64,000 nt of DNA from Nocardioides sp. InS609-2 (GCF_023208195.1 NZ_CP060034.1:3348001-3412000); one strand, 5' to 3'. Counted from the first letter of the stretch, positions 27,560 to 35,180 are shown. A program made the numbers and translations. The notes: generated from the letters alone by a model not told the origin.

Positions 27560-29151
27560 CAGTTCTGCACCAGCCAGCCGCGCAGCAGGGAGGCGACTTC
27601 CTCGGGCTGACGCTCGACGAGTGCGGCCAGCTCGGCGCGGATCTCCTCGGCCTTCAGCTGCTCGCTCGACTCCAGGGCGAGCACCGCGGCCGGGGGATCC
27701 ACAGGCACGGCGGCCCGGGCAGCCGACTCGTTGCGGAGCTGCTCGACGACGTACGTCGTGGCCTGGTCGCGTGCCTTGGAGCGCTTGCGGCCCTTGAACC
27801 AGGCCAGCGCCAGCATCAGGGCGACGATGCCGCCCAGCACGCCGTTGCGGATGGCCTCGTTCATGTTGGCCTTCTTGTCCGCGGCGGCCGCAGCCTTGAG
27901 CTCGGCAGCAGCGGCTTCCTCGGCGGTCCGGTCGAACGGCATCGACTGCACCTCGAACGTGTCTCCGCGGCCCTCGTCGATGCCAGCGGCAGCGATGATC
28001 AGGGCACCCAGGTCCTCGGTGCTGATGTCGCGAGCTGCCGCGGTGTCGACCACGACGCCGATGTGCTGGGTGTCGACGCCGCCGGGGGCGGTCTCGCGGG
28101 TCTCGACGACGGTGTCGACCGCGTTGTCGGAGGTCTTCGACTCCTTCTTGTACGCCGAGTCCGCACCGGTGCCACCGACGGGGCTGTCCATCTGGCCGTC
28201 CGGACCCACGACGCCGCCGATCGTGCCGACGCCGTTACCGCTGCCGGGGCCGTTGTACTCCTCGGTCTGGGTCGACTGGGAGAGCGGCTTGGCGCCCTCC
28301 TTGGTCGTGTATGTCTTGGACTCCTGCACCGACTTGTCGAAGTCGAGGTTGGCGGTGACGGTGACGGTGGAGTTGCCCGGGCCGAGGACCCGGTCGAGGG
28401 TCTGCTGGATACGAGACGACATCTCGCTCTGGTAGTCGTCGACCTGCTGGGTGCGGCTGCTCGTGCCGGCGCTGCCCGAGCCGTCGTCGGTCGAGAGCAC
28501 TTGGCCGGTGGAGTCGGCGACGGTGACCTTGGCCGGGTCGAGCCCGTCGATGGACGAGGCGATGAGGTGCACGATCGCCTGGACCTGGTTGGCCTGGAGC
28601 GTGGTGCCGGCACGGGTGGCCACGAGGACCGACGCGGTGGCCGGGTCCTGCTCGTCGGCGAAGACCTGCTTCTCCGGCAGGGCCAGGTGGACCACTGCGG
28701 TCTCGACCCCGTCGATGGCGCCGATGGTGCGCGAGAGCTCACCCTCCATGGCGCGCTTGAAGCTGGTCTGCTCCTGGAACTTCGACGTCGAGATGCCCTG
28801 GTCGTCGAGCAGTGAGTAGCCGCCGTCGGAGCTGGTGGGCAGTCCTTCGCCGCTCAGCGCGATCCGGGTCGAGTAGACCTGGTCCTGGGGCACCATGACG
28901 GTCCCGCCGCCACCGCTGATCTCGTACGGCACACCGTCGGCGTCGAGCTTCTCGATGACGGCCGAGGCGTCCTTGGACGACATGTTGCTGAAGAGCGGGC
29001 TGTAGTCGGGGGTAGAGGCCCAGTTGAACACCATGAAGCCGGCGAGCAGCAGCCCCAGGGTGCCGACGACAGCGACGACCTTCTGCCCGGGGGCGAAGGC
29101 GTTGAACGTCTGCTGGTAGCGGCTCAGCGTCCGCTGGATCGTGGTGCGCAT
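27559..29151 (-). CDS. fliF: Flagellar MS-ring protein FliF
   Basis: 530 residues. FliF forms the MS ring. N-terminal membrane helix (KVVAVVGTLGLLLAGFMVF), the YscJ/FliF domain (YSPLFSNMSSKDASAVIEKLDADGVPYEISGGGGTVMVP...FKRAMEGELSRTIGAIDGVETAVVHLALPE), a variable Gly/Ser-rich loop, and a second membrane helix near residue 430 (GVLGGIVALMLALAWFKG). The ATG at 29151 overlaps the fliE stop (TGATG); a TTG one codon upstream is possible. Confidence 0.96.
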   Translation of the reverse strand: MRTTIQRTLSRYQQTFNAFAPGQKVVAVVGTLGLLLAGFMVFNWASTPDYSPLFSNMSSKDASAVIEKLDADGVPYEISGGGGTVMVPQDQVYSTRIALSGEGLPTSSDGGYSLLDDQGISTSKFQEQTSFKRAMEGELSRTIGAIDGVETAVVHLALPEKQVFADEQDPATASVLVATRAGTTLQANQVQAIVHLIASSIDGLDPAKVTVADSTGQVLSTDDGSGSAGTSSRTQQVDDYQSEMSSRIQQTLDRVLGPGNSTVTVTANLDFDKSVQESKTYTTKEGAKPLSQSTQTEEYNGPGSGNGVGTIGGVVGPDGQMDSPVGGTGADSAYKKESKTSDNAVDTVVETRETAPGGVDTQHIGVVVDTAAARDISTEDLGALIIAAAGIDEGRGDTFEVQSMPFDRTAEEAAAAELKAAAAADKKANMNEAIRNGVLGGIVALMLALAWFKGRKRSKARDQATTYVVEQLRNESAARAAVPVDPPAAVLALESSEQLKAEEIRAELAALVERQPEEVASLLRGWLVQN

Positions 29152-29480
29152 CAAACCTGCATCCGCATGATCTCGTTGAAGGCCTCGACCGCGCGGTTAC
29201 GCACCGCGACGGTGAGCTGGGTGGTGATCGCGGCCTCGGAGGCGGCGACGGTGTAGTCGTGGATGTTCGAGAGATCGCCGGTGGCGGCCTTGACGGCCAG
29301 GCCGTCGGCGCGGTCAGTGACGTTCTCGAGGTTCTGCAGGCCGCCGACAAGCATGTCGCCGAAGGCCTTGTTCGGGCCCTCCGCGCCGGATGTCGACTTG
29401 CCGAGCGTGACCGAGTCGCTACTGGTGACGGGAGCACTGAACGGCGTGAAGCCGATGCTCTCGATGCCGCTGATACTCAT
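29151..29480 (-). CDS. fliE: Flagellar hook-basal body complex protein FliE
   Basis: 109 residues, the usual FliE size. FliE links the MS ring to the rod. C-terminal signature [31 protein letters not shown] is clear. It abuts flgC upstream (1-nt overlap) and fliF downstream in the conserved order flgB-flgC-fliE-fliF. Confidence 0.95.
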   Translation of the reverse strand: MSISGIESIGFTPFSAPVTSSDSVTLGKSTSGAEGPNKAFGDMLVGGLQNLENVTDRADGLAVKAATGDLSNIHDYTVAASEAAITTQLTVAVRNRAVEAFNEIMRMQV

Positions 29481-29872
29481 CAGGACCTTCCAATCGAGAG
29501 GGCTGCGTTGTAGCCGTCCTGGGCGTTCTTCGTGATCTGTACGGCGGCCTGGAAGCCGCGCTGGGCCATGACGAGCTGGGACATCTGCGAGGACATGTCG
29601 ACGTCCGGGTTCCGGACGTAGCCGTCGGCGTCGGCCAGCGGGTGCTCGGGGGAGTAGACGAGAATGCCTTCGGGATCGCCCTCGGCGATGCCGGCCACGT
29701 CGACGCCGCCGTCGGGGCGGGCCCGGGCGATGACCATCTGGCTCTGGAACGCGTCTTCGCTGGTGCTGGTGACCGTGTTCGCGTTCGCGATGTTGTTGGC
29801 CAGGGAGTCCAGCCAGGTCTGGTGCATGCCGAGGCTGGTGTTGGCGATCCGCAGCGACTCGAAGGCGCCCAT
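29480..29872 (-). CDS. flgC: Flagellar proximal rod protein FlgC
   Basis: 130 residues. N-terminal rod motif [30 protein letters not shown], the FlgC-type motif [42 protein letters not shown] at the C-terminus. The ATG at 29872 overlaps the flgB stop (TGATG); a GTG one codon upstream is possible. Confidence 0.95.
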   Translation of the reverse strand: MGAFESLRIANTSLGMHQTWLDSLANNIANANTVTSTSEDAFQSQMVIARARPDGGVDVAGIAEGDPEGILVYSPEHPLADADGYVRNPDVDMSSQMSQLVMAQRGFQAAVQITKNAQDGYNAALSIGRS

Positions 29873-30228
29873 CACTGACCGCCCATCGCGGAGCGCAGGA
29901 GGCTGTGCCGGTCGGTGACCGCGCGAGTCATCATCTGGTACTGGAACTGCGACTGCATCGCCGCGAGCGTCTCCTTGCGGAGGTCGACGTTGTTGCCGTT
30001 AGCACCCACCGGGGTGTCGGTCAGCGTCTCGGTCGGGGACACACCGGACTCGAGGTCGCCGGTCGCGATGGCCGAGCGCAGCGAGTCTTCGAAGTCGACC
30101 GAGCTCGCGCGGAAGTCAGGGGTGTCGACATTGGCGATGTTGTCGGCGATGACGTTCTGCCGCATCGAGATGCCGTCCAGCGCGCTGTCGAGCACGTGAC
30201 TGACGGCATCGGAGATGGCGAAGGACAC
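29872..30228 (-). CDS. flgB: Flagellar proximal rod protein FlgB
   Basis: 118 residues. Rod motif [37 protein letters not shown] and C-terminal [23 protein letters not shown]. The GTG at 30228 ([12 protein letters not shown]) has GGAAGGA upstream, and the in-frame codons before it are not FlgB-like. First gene of the twelve-gene basal-body/export/hook transcript, with a sigma-28 type promoter and ANGGA hairpins in its leader. Confidence 0.94.
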   Translation of the reverse strand: MSFAISDAVSHVLDSALDGISMRQNVIADNIANVDTPDFRASSVDFEDSLRSAIATGDLESGVSPTETLTDTPVGANGNNVDLRKETLAAMQSQFQYQMMTRAVTDRHSLLRSAMGGQ

Positions 30229-30258
30229 GAAGGTTCCTTCCAGGTAATCGAGGGGGGT

Positions 30259-30293
30259 GCCGGTCCTTCGGCGGTGGTGAGCTATCCGTGCTC
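30259..30293 (-). promoter_or_regulatory. flgB leader: two CsrA-type hairpins
   Basis: Minus strand GAGC-ACGGATA-GCTC (30293-30279), then GCCG-AAGGAC-CGGC (30272-30259). Both loops carry ANGGA. The first hairpin starts about 3 nt after the predicted transcription start near 30295. The stems are only 4 bp, weaker than in the flbD and fliC leaders, so confidence is lower. The Shine-Dalgarno GGAAGGAA downstream contains two further GGA triplets. Confidence 0.55.
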
Positions 30294-30301
30294 GAGTTGG
30301 A

Positions 30302-30328
30302 TCATCGGCCGCCTTCATCCCCAATTGA
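30302..30328 (-). promoter_or_regulatory. Sigma-28 type promoter of the flgB operon
   Basis: Minus strand TCAA (30328-30325), 15 nt, GCCGATGA (30309-30302). Same spacing and nearly the same boxes as the flbD and fliC promoters. The -35 lies within CCCTCAATTGGGG, a partly palindromic stretch that may bind a regulator. Predicted leader about 67 nt. Confidence 0.75.
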
Positions 30329-30371
30329 GGGTATTTACTCGAAGATGGCCCGGGGCGCATCGAGGCGGGGA

Positions 30372-30395
30372 CCAAGGTCCCGTCCGAAATTGACC
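30372..30395. promoter_or_regulatory. Shared flagellar upstream motif, copy 1
   Basis: CCAAGGTCCCGTCCG (30372-30386), 4 nt, then TGACC (30391-30395). The same arrangement with one substitution occurs at 35056-35079 between the sigma-factor gene and flgN. It lies about 45 bp upstream of the flgB -35 and outside any gene. Possible site for a flagellar activator or a second promoter; no family assigned. Confidence 0.5.
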
Positions 30396-30403
30396 GAAGA
30401 CGG

Positions 30404-30880
30404 TCAGGCCCGCACCAGCGCGAGCAGCCCTGACCCGTAGCCGGGCACGGTGATCCGCACGTCCAGCCGTCGTTCCAGCACCCAGGTCTTGTGCAGCACG
30501 AACTCCGGCGGCCGGTCACCTGCGGCGTGCACGGCGTACAGGTGGATCCGTTCCCCGGGGATCGTCAGCAGCTCACCGAGGGTCGTGAGTACGACGTGCA
30601 GCTGGTCGCGCAGCGGCGTGGTGAGGGTGTGCGAGCTGACCGCCTCCCAGGCCGCCTTGCGGGGCAGCATGACGAGGCTGGCGGAGGCGTACGCAGACAG
30701 GGCGATGTCGAGTACGCCCACCGCGACCACCTGGAGGCTGTCGTCGACGTAGACGCCGAGGGTGGCCGGTCGGAACGGCCCGGGGATGAACGGTGGAGCC
30801 GGCGTCAGCGTGACGTCGCGGTCGAGCAGGTCAGTGAGGGTGGTGACCAGCGCGCGGGGCGTCGGGAGTCCGAAGTCCAC
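30404..30880 (-). CDS. Uncharacterised protein at end of fliD-fliS operon
   Basis: 158 residues, GTG start, no signal peptide or membrane segment. Alternating hydrophobic strands (TLGVYVDDSLQVVAVGVLDIALSAYASASLVMLP, then HVVLTTLGELLTIPGERIHLYAVH) suggest a CheC/CheX-like or roadblock-like fold, but I do not see the CheC/CheX phosphatase motif. It lies 25 nt after orf113 and is the last gene of the fliD-fliS transcript. Probably flagellum- or chemotaxis-related by position; function unknown. Confidence 0.65.
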   Translation of the reverse strand: MDFGLPTPRALVTTLTDLLDRDVTLTPAPPFIPGPFRPATLGVYVDDSLQVVAVGVLDIALSAYASASLVMLPRKAAWEAVSSHTLTTPLRDQLHVVLTTLGELLTIPGERIHLYAVHAAGDRPPEFVLHKTWVLERRLDVRITVPGYGSGLLALVRA

Positions 30881-30905
30881 GACAGCACACGGTGTTCGTC
30901 GGCCC

Positions 30906-31247
30906 TCAGGCCGTGATGTCGAGGTAGACGGGCAGCTGCGCCGCGTTGACGACCTGGGTGACGCGGGCGGTGTAGCGCTGCTGGCGGGCGATGCGGTCCA
31001 GGGCGTCGCTCAGGCCGGCCGCCACCTGCTGCTGGCGGGCCAGGATGTCGCGGGCGCGGGGCATCAGCGACGGAGGGATGGGTCCGAGGTCGCGCGGCTC
31101 CACCCACGACAAGACGGGCTGGAGGTCGAACGCGCCGGTGGTGCGGTCGATCTGGTGCCGCTCGATCTGGTGCAGCTCGAGCTCGAGCCGGTCGAGCTCG
31201 GTGGCCCACGTCAGCTCGGTCTCGGGGGTGCCCGAGAACTCGATCAT
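30906..31247 (-). CDS. FliT-like flagellar protein (putative)
   Basis: 113 residues, mostly helical and charged, with a helix pair LTWATELDRLELELHQIERHQ and ARDILARQQQVAAGLSDALDRIARQQRYTARVTQVV. Size, helicity and position right after fliS (ATGA overlap) are those of FliT, the FliD chaperone, but sequence similarity to known FliT is not evident to me. Could also be an unrelated helical accessory protein. Confidence 0.6.
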   Translation of the reverse strand: MIEFSGTPETELTWATELDRLELELHQIERHQIDRTTGAFDLQPVLSWVEPRDLGPIPPSLMPRARDILARQQQVAAGLSDALDRIARQQRYTARVTQVVNAAQLPVYLDITA

Positions 31248-31627
31248 GAGGCGCGCACCGCCAGCTGCATGGCGGCCTCGCGCCAGGTGTCACCCAGCTG
31301 ACCGGCAAGCATCTGGCATTCCCGGGTGACGGCCGGGTCGCGTCGGATGTTGGCCTGGATCAGCTGGTCGTGCAGGAAGTCGTAGAGACCGGCCAGCGCC
31401 GGTCCGCCGTCGAACAGCTCGGGCTTGAGGCTGACCCGCAGCTCCATCACGATTGCCTGGGCGTGCAGCAGCTGGTTATGAGCGGCCTGGTGGTCGCCGC
31501 TCTCCTGAGCCTCCAGGGCACGTCCGATGTCGAGCTGCAGCCGGTCGAACAGCATGATCAACAGGCGGGCGGGGCTGGCGGTCGCGATCGAGGCGTCGAG
31601 GTAGGCCGCGCGTGCGTTGGGGTTCAT
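31244..31627 (-). CDS. fliS: Flagellin export chaperone FliS
   Basis: 127 residues, four-helix FliS. AYLDASIATASPARLLIMLFDRLQLDIGRALEAQESGDHQAAHNQLLHAQAIVMELRVSL and GLYDFLHDQLIQANIRRDPAVTRECQMLAGQLGDTWREA are diagnostic. FliS binds the flagellin C-terminus and delivers it to the FlhA gate; in Bacillus it also affects the FliW-flagellin balance. The ATG at 31627 follows fliD by 13 nt. Confidence 0.94.
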   Translation of the reverse strand: MNPNARAAYLDASIATASPARLLIMLFDRLQLDIGRALEAQESGDHQAAHNQLLHAQAIVMELRVSLKPELFDGGPALAGLYDFLHDQLIQANIRRDPAVTRECQMLAGQLGDTWREAAMQLAVRAS

Positions 31628-31640
31628 GGTCTCTTCTTCC

Positions 31641-32960
31641 CTACTGCGAGCTCGGCGAACCGAGCTGTCCCGACAGCCAGTTGGACTGGCTGTTGAGTCG
31701 AGAGAGTGCGGTTTCGAGGGCGGTGAACTGACGGGTGAGGTTCTGTCGGCGGAGATCGAGCCGGGTGTCCCAGCTGGCGATGCTGTCCTTGAGACGGTCG
31801 ATCTGGGCCGAGGAGCCGTTGGCCACGGAGGTGAGGGTGCCGTCGGTCCTGTCGCTGGCGGCCTTGCCCAAGCTCTCGAGACGCTTGGCGAGCCCGGCGG
31901 GGGAGGTGCCGGAGAAGGCCGCCGAAGTGGCGGCCGGGTCGGCAGCGTAGGACTTGTCGAAGGCGGTGGCGTCGAAGACCAGCTTGCCGGAGCGATCGGT
32001 CTGTACGCCGACCCCGACCATGGTGGTACCGCCGCCCGGGTAGACCGCACCCAGCAGCTGGTTGCGCAGGTCGCGGATGGTGCTGTTGCCGGCGAAGGCG
32101 CCCGACTTCTTCGTGATCGGGTCGTACGACGTCAGCTTGTCGAGCTGGGTCAGCAGCTCGTTGACCTGGTCGACCAGGCCCTTGGCCCGGTCGCGGGCGG
32201 CGGTGGGGTCGCTGGCGATGTCGAGGGTGACCGTCTCGCCGACGGCCTTCGACGCGACGGTGACGTCGATGCCGGGGAGCAGGCCGGTGAAGGTGTTGGT
32301 GGCCGAGTGGATGGTGTCGCTGCCGACGGCTATCTGGGCGTCCTGCCCGGCGACCACGGTGGCCCCTCCGAGCAGGGCGGTGCCGTCGGAGTTGGTGAGC
32401 GTGAAGGCCGATGCGGCACCGGTGGTGGCTGCCTGCACGCTGAGCCGAAAGCTGCCGTCGTCGAGCCGGAGGGCGCTGGCACGCACGCCGGTGCCGGAGG
32501 CGTTGAGGGCCTTGACCAGGCCGCCCAGAGTGCCGTCGCCGGTGTCGAGGGTCTTCGTCGCGCCGTTGATCGTGAGACTGACCGTCGTACCGCCGCTGAC
32601 GACGACGTCGCTGGTGGCCGCTGTCGTGGCGAAGCGGAGGTTGTGGGCGCTGGCGACCTGGTCGACCCGGAGCGTCAGGCTGCCGGCTGTCGAGCCGTTC
32701 GCTGCGTTGACGGTGACGCCCTCGTGCGAGCTGGTGACCTTGAGCGGGGAGAGGGCGCCGGGCTTGCTCAGCGCGCCCGCCGCGGTGGCCAGCGCGGCGA
32801 ACTTCGCGTTGAGGTCCTGGATCGACTTGAGCGTGGACTGCTCGGTGGTCAGCTTGGTCTTGAGGCGGTTCTGGCTGGTCGCCTCCAGCTGCATGAGCTG
32901 GCTGACTATGCCCGCGGTGTCCAGGCCACTGGCCAGGCCGCTGATGCTCGAGGTGGCCAT
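31641..32960 (-). CDS. fliD: Flagellar filament cap protein FliD
   Basis: 439 residues. N-terminal signature SSISGLASGLDTAGIVSQLMQLEATSQNRLKTKLT with the FliD coiled coil, and C-terminal LDLRRQNLTRQFTALETALSRLNSQSNWLSGQL. FliD caps the filament and folds incoming flagellin. AGGAGG precedes the ATG. I find no convincing sigma-28 promoter between fliC and fliD; partial read-through from fliC or a vegetative promoter may drive it. Confidence 0.95.
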   Translation of the reverse strand: MATSSISGLASGLDTAGIVSQLMQLEATSQNRLKTKLTTEQSTLKSIQDLNAKFAALATAAGALSKPGALSPLKVTSSHEGVTVNAANGSTAGSLTLRVDQVASAHNLRFATTAATSDVVVSGGTTVSLTINGATKTLDTGDGTLGGLVKALNASGTGVRASALRLDDGSFRLSVQAATTGAASAFTLTNSDGTALLGGATVVAGQDAQIAVGSDTIHSATNTFTGLLPGIDVTVASKAVGETVTLDIASDPTAARDRAKGLVDQVNELLTQLDKLTSYDPITKKSGAFAGNSTIRDLRNQLLGAVYPGGGTTMVGVGVQTDRSGKLVFDATAFDKSYAADPAATSAAFSGTSPAGLAKRLESLGKAASDRTDGTLTSVANGSSAQIDRLKDSIASWDTRLDLRRQNLTRQFTALETALSRLNSQSNWLSGQLGSPSSQ

Positions 32961-33027
32961 GTCGTCCTCCTCGCTGTGGCTGGCATGGCTGGCATTGGCC
33001 CCACGGAGTGGCGCCCTGGAATGCAGA

Positions 33028-33064
33028 GTTCCCGGCGAGGGGCGAGTGGCCCCTCGCCGGGAAC
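33028..33064. terminator. Perfect 16-bp hairpin between fliC and fliD
   Basis: GTTCCCGGCGAGGGGC (33028-33043) and GCCCCTCGCCGGGAAC (33049-33064) pair completely around a 5-nt loop. On the minus strand TCTGCATT follows. It is the strongest hairpin in the flagellar region and likely terminates or stabilises the abundant flagellin mRNA. Confidence 0.8.
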
Positions 33065-33086
33065 GCGTGGTGATGCTGGTGTACAG

Positions 33087-33148
33087 CGCTTCCTATGAAG
33101 CGTGCGCAGCCGCTCGGTCAGCTGCCGCTACCTGAGGGTGGCGGCAGC
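33087..33148 (-). terminator. Two further hairpins downstream of fliC
   Basis: GCTGCCGC (33121-33128) with GCGGCAGC (33141-33148), 6 nt past the fliC stop, and CGCTTC (33087-33092) with GAAGCG (33097-33102). With the 16-bp hairpin at 33028 they form three consecutive stems in the flagellin 3' region. Neither is followed by a U-run; mRNA protection is as likely as termination. Confidence 0.55.
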
Positions 33149-33154
33149 CGAGGA

Positions 33155-33937
33155 TCAGCGGAGCAGGGACAGGACGCCCTGGGGCGCCTGGTTCGCCTGC
33201 GAGAGCATCGCGGTGCCGGCCTGCGAGAGGATCTGCGAACGGGTGAAGTTCATCATCTCCAACGCCATGTCGGTGTCGCGGATCCGGCTCTCCGAGGCGG
33301 AGAGGTTCTCCACGGCCACGTTGATGCTGTTGATGCGGTGCTCGAACCGGTTCTGCAGCGCACCGAGGTCGGCACGCGCCGTCGAGACACTGGTGACCGC
33401 AGCCTTGACTGTGTCGCTGTCGGTGATGACCGCGGCGGAAACGTCGATCTTCGCCAGCGAGACGTCGATCGTGTCGGTGCTCTCGGAGCCGACCTGGAAG
33501 GTCTTGGTGGCTGCCACGCCCGGGAACAGGGAGACGCCGTTGAACGAGGCCTTGTCCTGGATGGAACCGATTTCGTCCTTGAGTGCGGTGAACTCCGAGC
33601 CCAGGGCTGCCTGCGAGTCGGCGTTCTGCGTGCCGTTCTTGTACTGCACCGAGAGCTCGTTCATCCGCTGCAGCATCGAGTGGACCTCGGTGAGGGCACC
33701 TTCAGCGGTCTGGACGACCGAGACGCCGTCCTGGGCGTTGCGGCCAGCCATCTTGAGGCCACCGGTCTGGGCGCGCAGACCCTCGGAGATGGCGAGACCG
33801 GCAGCGTCGTCGGCGGCACGGTTGATGCGGAAGCCGCTGGACAGCTTCTCCAGCGACTTGCCCATCTGGCCCTGGGTCACCGACAGGTTGCGGTAGGTGT
33901 TGAAAGCTTCGGTGTTCTGGTTGATTCGGAGAGACAT
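33155..33937 (-). CDS. fliC: Flagellin FliC
   Basis: 260 residues, a short flagellin consisting almost only of the D0/D1 domains. N-terminus MSLRINQNTEAFNTYRNLSVTQGQMGKSLEKLSSGFRINRAADDAAGLAISEGLRAQ and C-terminus AVENLSASESRIRDTDMALEMMNFTRSQILSQAGTAMLSQANQAPQGVLSLLR are classical. It is a monocistronic unit with its own sigma-28 promoter, a structured 50-nt leader with CsrA-type hairpins and three downstream hairpins. AAGGAA lies 8 nt before the ATG. Confidence 0.97.
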   Translation of the reverse strand: MSLRINQNTEAFNTYRNLSVTQGQMGKSLEKLSSGFRINRAADDAAGLAISEGLRAQTGGLKMAGRNAQDGVSVVQTAEGALTEVHSMLQRMNELSVQYKNGTQNADSQAALGSEFTALKDEIGSIQDKASFNGVSLFPGVAATKTFQVGSESTDTIDVSLAKIDVSAAVITDSDTVKAAVTSVSTARADLGALQNRFEHRINSINVAVENLSASESRIRDTDMALEMMNFTRSQILSQAGTAMLSQANQAPQGVLSLLR

Positions 33938-33944
33938 GATGTGT

Positions 33945-33986
33945 TTCCTTCCTGGAATGGTTTCGCGGAGCCCGTCCGTGGGCTCC
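33945..33986 (-). promoter_or_regulatory. fliC leader: CsrA-type hairpin and GGA-rich Shine-Dalgarno
   Basis: Minus strand GGAGCCC-ACGGAC-GGGCTCC (33986-33967) has perfect 7-bp arms and the hexaloop ACGGAC, identical to the loop in the flbD leader although the stem differs. The predicted transcription start (33987) is next to its first base. Downstream, TTCC-AGGAA-GGAA covers the Shine-Dalgarno as a weak 4-bp hairpin with AGGA in the loop. Two spaced GGA sites, one over the ribosome-binding site, is the layout of Bacillus hag, the known CsrA target. Confidence 0.7.
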
Positions 33987-33993
33987 GGCTACC

Positions 33994-34020
33994 TCATCGG
34001 CCCGGGGTTGCGGGCCATGA
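33994..34020 (-). promoter_or_regulatory. Sigma-28 type promoter of fliC
   Basis: Minus strand TCAT (34020-34017), 15 nt, GCCGATGA (34001-33994). Same spacing as the flgB and flbD promoters, one mismatch in the -35. Flagellin is the standard target of FliA-type sigma factors. An AT-rich stretch (gttttttgagtttttc on plus) lies just upstream and could act as an UP-like element. Confidence 0.78.
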
Positions 34021-34104
34021 GAAGTTTTTTGAGTTTTTCTTGCGAGTTCTTCCGGCCCGGTTCGGACGCCTGAGTTCAGGCCACCGGGGGGAATGGAGCA
34101 GGTC

Positions 34105-34977
34105 TCAGGCGGTGGCGTCGAGCACGGCAGGCATGACACGGCGGCCCGAGGTGACGGCGTGCCGGCTGGCCACGGCGTCGAAGTAGGCGTGCCGGCGGCG
34201 GTCGACACAGCCGCCGGGACGCTCGCTCACGTTGACGAGCTCGGGTTCGAGGCCGTGGTTCATCGCGTCACGAAGCAGCACCAGCGCCTCGGCGCGCAGC
34301 TGGGAGACGCGGGACTCGCTGACGCCGAGCTCGGCGGCGATCTCGGCCATCGGGCGCTCGGCGAGGAAATAGCCCTCGACGACCACCCGGAGGCGCTCGG
34401 GGAGCTCGGAGACGGCGCCCACCATGTAGGTCAGTCGCTCACGGTGCTCGAAGAGGGCTTCGGGGCTGGGTCCGTGTCCGGGGATCAGGTCCTCGAGGGA
34501 GGAGTCCTCCGCGCCGGAGAGGGAGAGCACCTGAGCGCGGGTGATGTCGTCCTGGTTGGCTGCGACCTCGCGGGTGGTGAGACCGGTCGAGCTGGCGACC
34601 TCCTCGGCGGTCGCGGGGCGGCCGAGCGAGACGGCCAGTGCCGAGCGGGTGGCATCGAGCTCACGGGCCCGGCGGCGTACGGTGCGCGAGGCCCAGTCGA
34701 TGCCGCGCAGCTCGTCCAGGACGGCCCCGCGGATGCGGGTCGCGGCGTAGCGGGCGAAAGGTACGCCGCGCTCGGGCTCGAAGGACCGGGCCGCGGTGAC
34801 GAGGGCGGCGTAGCCGGCGGAGGTGAGGTCGTCGCGGTCGACGTACGACGGCAGGCGTCCCATCGTCTCGCGCACGATGTGCCCGACGACCGCCATGTTG
34901 GTGGTGATCAGCTCGTCGGTGGACAGCACTGTGGGGAAAGGTCCGGCCTGCTCGGGCTGGATCGTCGTCTTGGTCAC
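34105..34977 (-). CDS. FliA/WhiG-family (sigma-28) RNA polymerase sigma factor
   Basis: 290 residues with regions 2, 3 and 4: DLTSAGYAALVTAARSFEPERGVPFARYAATRIRGAVLDELRGIDWASRTVRRRAREL (2/3 boundary, typical FliA/WhiG), and ELPERLRVVVEGYFLAERPMAEIAAELGVSESRVSQLRAEAL (region 4 helix-turn-helix). GTG at 34977 is the best start available (MTKTTIQPEQAG), though without a clear Shine-Dalgarno. About 45 residues follow region 4. It is the obvious reader of the TCAA/TCAT-N15-GCCGATG promoters nearby. No FlgM anti-sigma gene was found in the window. Confidence 0.92.
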   Translation of the reverse strand: MTKTTIQPEQAGPFPTVLSTDELITTNMAVVGHIVRETMGRLPSYVDRDDLTSAGYAALVTAARSFEPERGVPFARYAATRIRGAVLDELRGIDWASRTVRRRARELDATRSALAVSLGRPATAEEVASSTGLTTREVAANQDDITRAQVLSLSGAEDSSLEDLIPGHGPSPEALFEHRERLTYMVGAVSELPERLRVVVEGYFLAERPMAEIAAELGVSESRVSQLRAEALVLLRDAMNHGLEPELVNVSERPGGCVDRRRHAYFDAVASRHAVTSGRRVMPAVLDATA

Positions 34978-35055
34978 GAGCGGAGACGCTGCCGGACAAA
35001 GGGACACCGCGAAGCGCAATACCCAATTATGGGGAGTCTGGTCGCAAGGTCGGGC

Positions 35056-35079
35056 CCAAGGTCCCGACCGGTCATGACC
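35056..35079. promoter_or_regulatory. Shared flagellar upstream motif, copy 2
   Basis: CCAAGGTCCCGACCG (35056-35070), 4 nt, TGACC (35075-35079), matching copy 1 at 30372-30395 with one substitution in 20 fixed positions. It lies in the 203-bp divergent gap between the sigma gene and flgN. The plus strand also holds AATACCCAATTATGGGGA at 35019-35034, similar to a stretch upstream of flgB. Confidence 0.5.
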
Positions 35080-35111
35080 CGGTCGGGCAGCAGAATCGGG
35101 ACGAGAAGTGC

Positions 35112-35138
35112 TCAGGAGTCCCGATCGGCGCCCGATGG
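35112..35138 (+). promoter_or_regulatory. Weak sigma-28 type promoter of flgN
   Basis: TCAG (35112-35115), 15 nt, CCCGATGG (35131-35138). Spacing is exact, with one mismatch in each box against the flgB/flbD promoters. It would drive flgN-flgK-flgL-fliW(-csrA). The leader has hairpin GCCCCA/TGGGGC but no ANGGA loop, so this transcript does not look like a CsrA target. Confidence 0.55.
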
Positions 35139-35180
35139 AAAGGGAGCAACCGCCCCAAACCTTGTGGGGCCACCGATGAG

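Noticed and set aside
32961..33027. A sigma-28 type promoter for fliD (GCCAATGC on the minus strand)
   Set aside because: At the required 15-nt spacing the -35 position has no TCAN or TAAA match, so this is below the standard of the four reported promoters.
35139..35180. CsrA-type hairpin in the flgN leader
   Set aside because: The only stable hairpin (GCCCCA/TGGGGC) has loop AACCTTG with no GGA.
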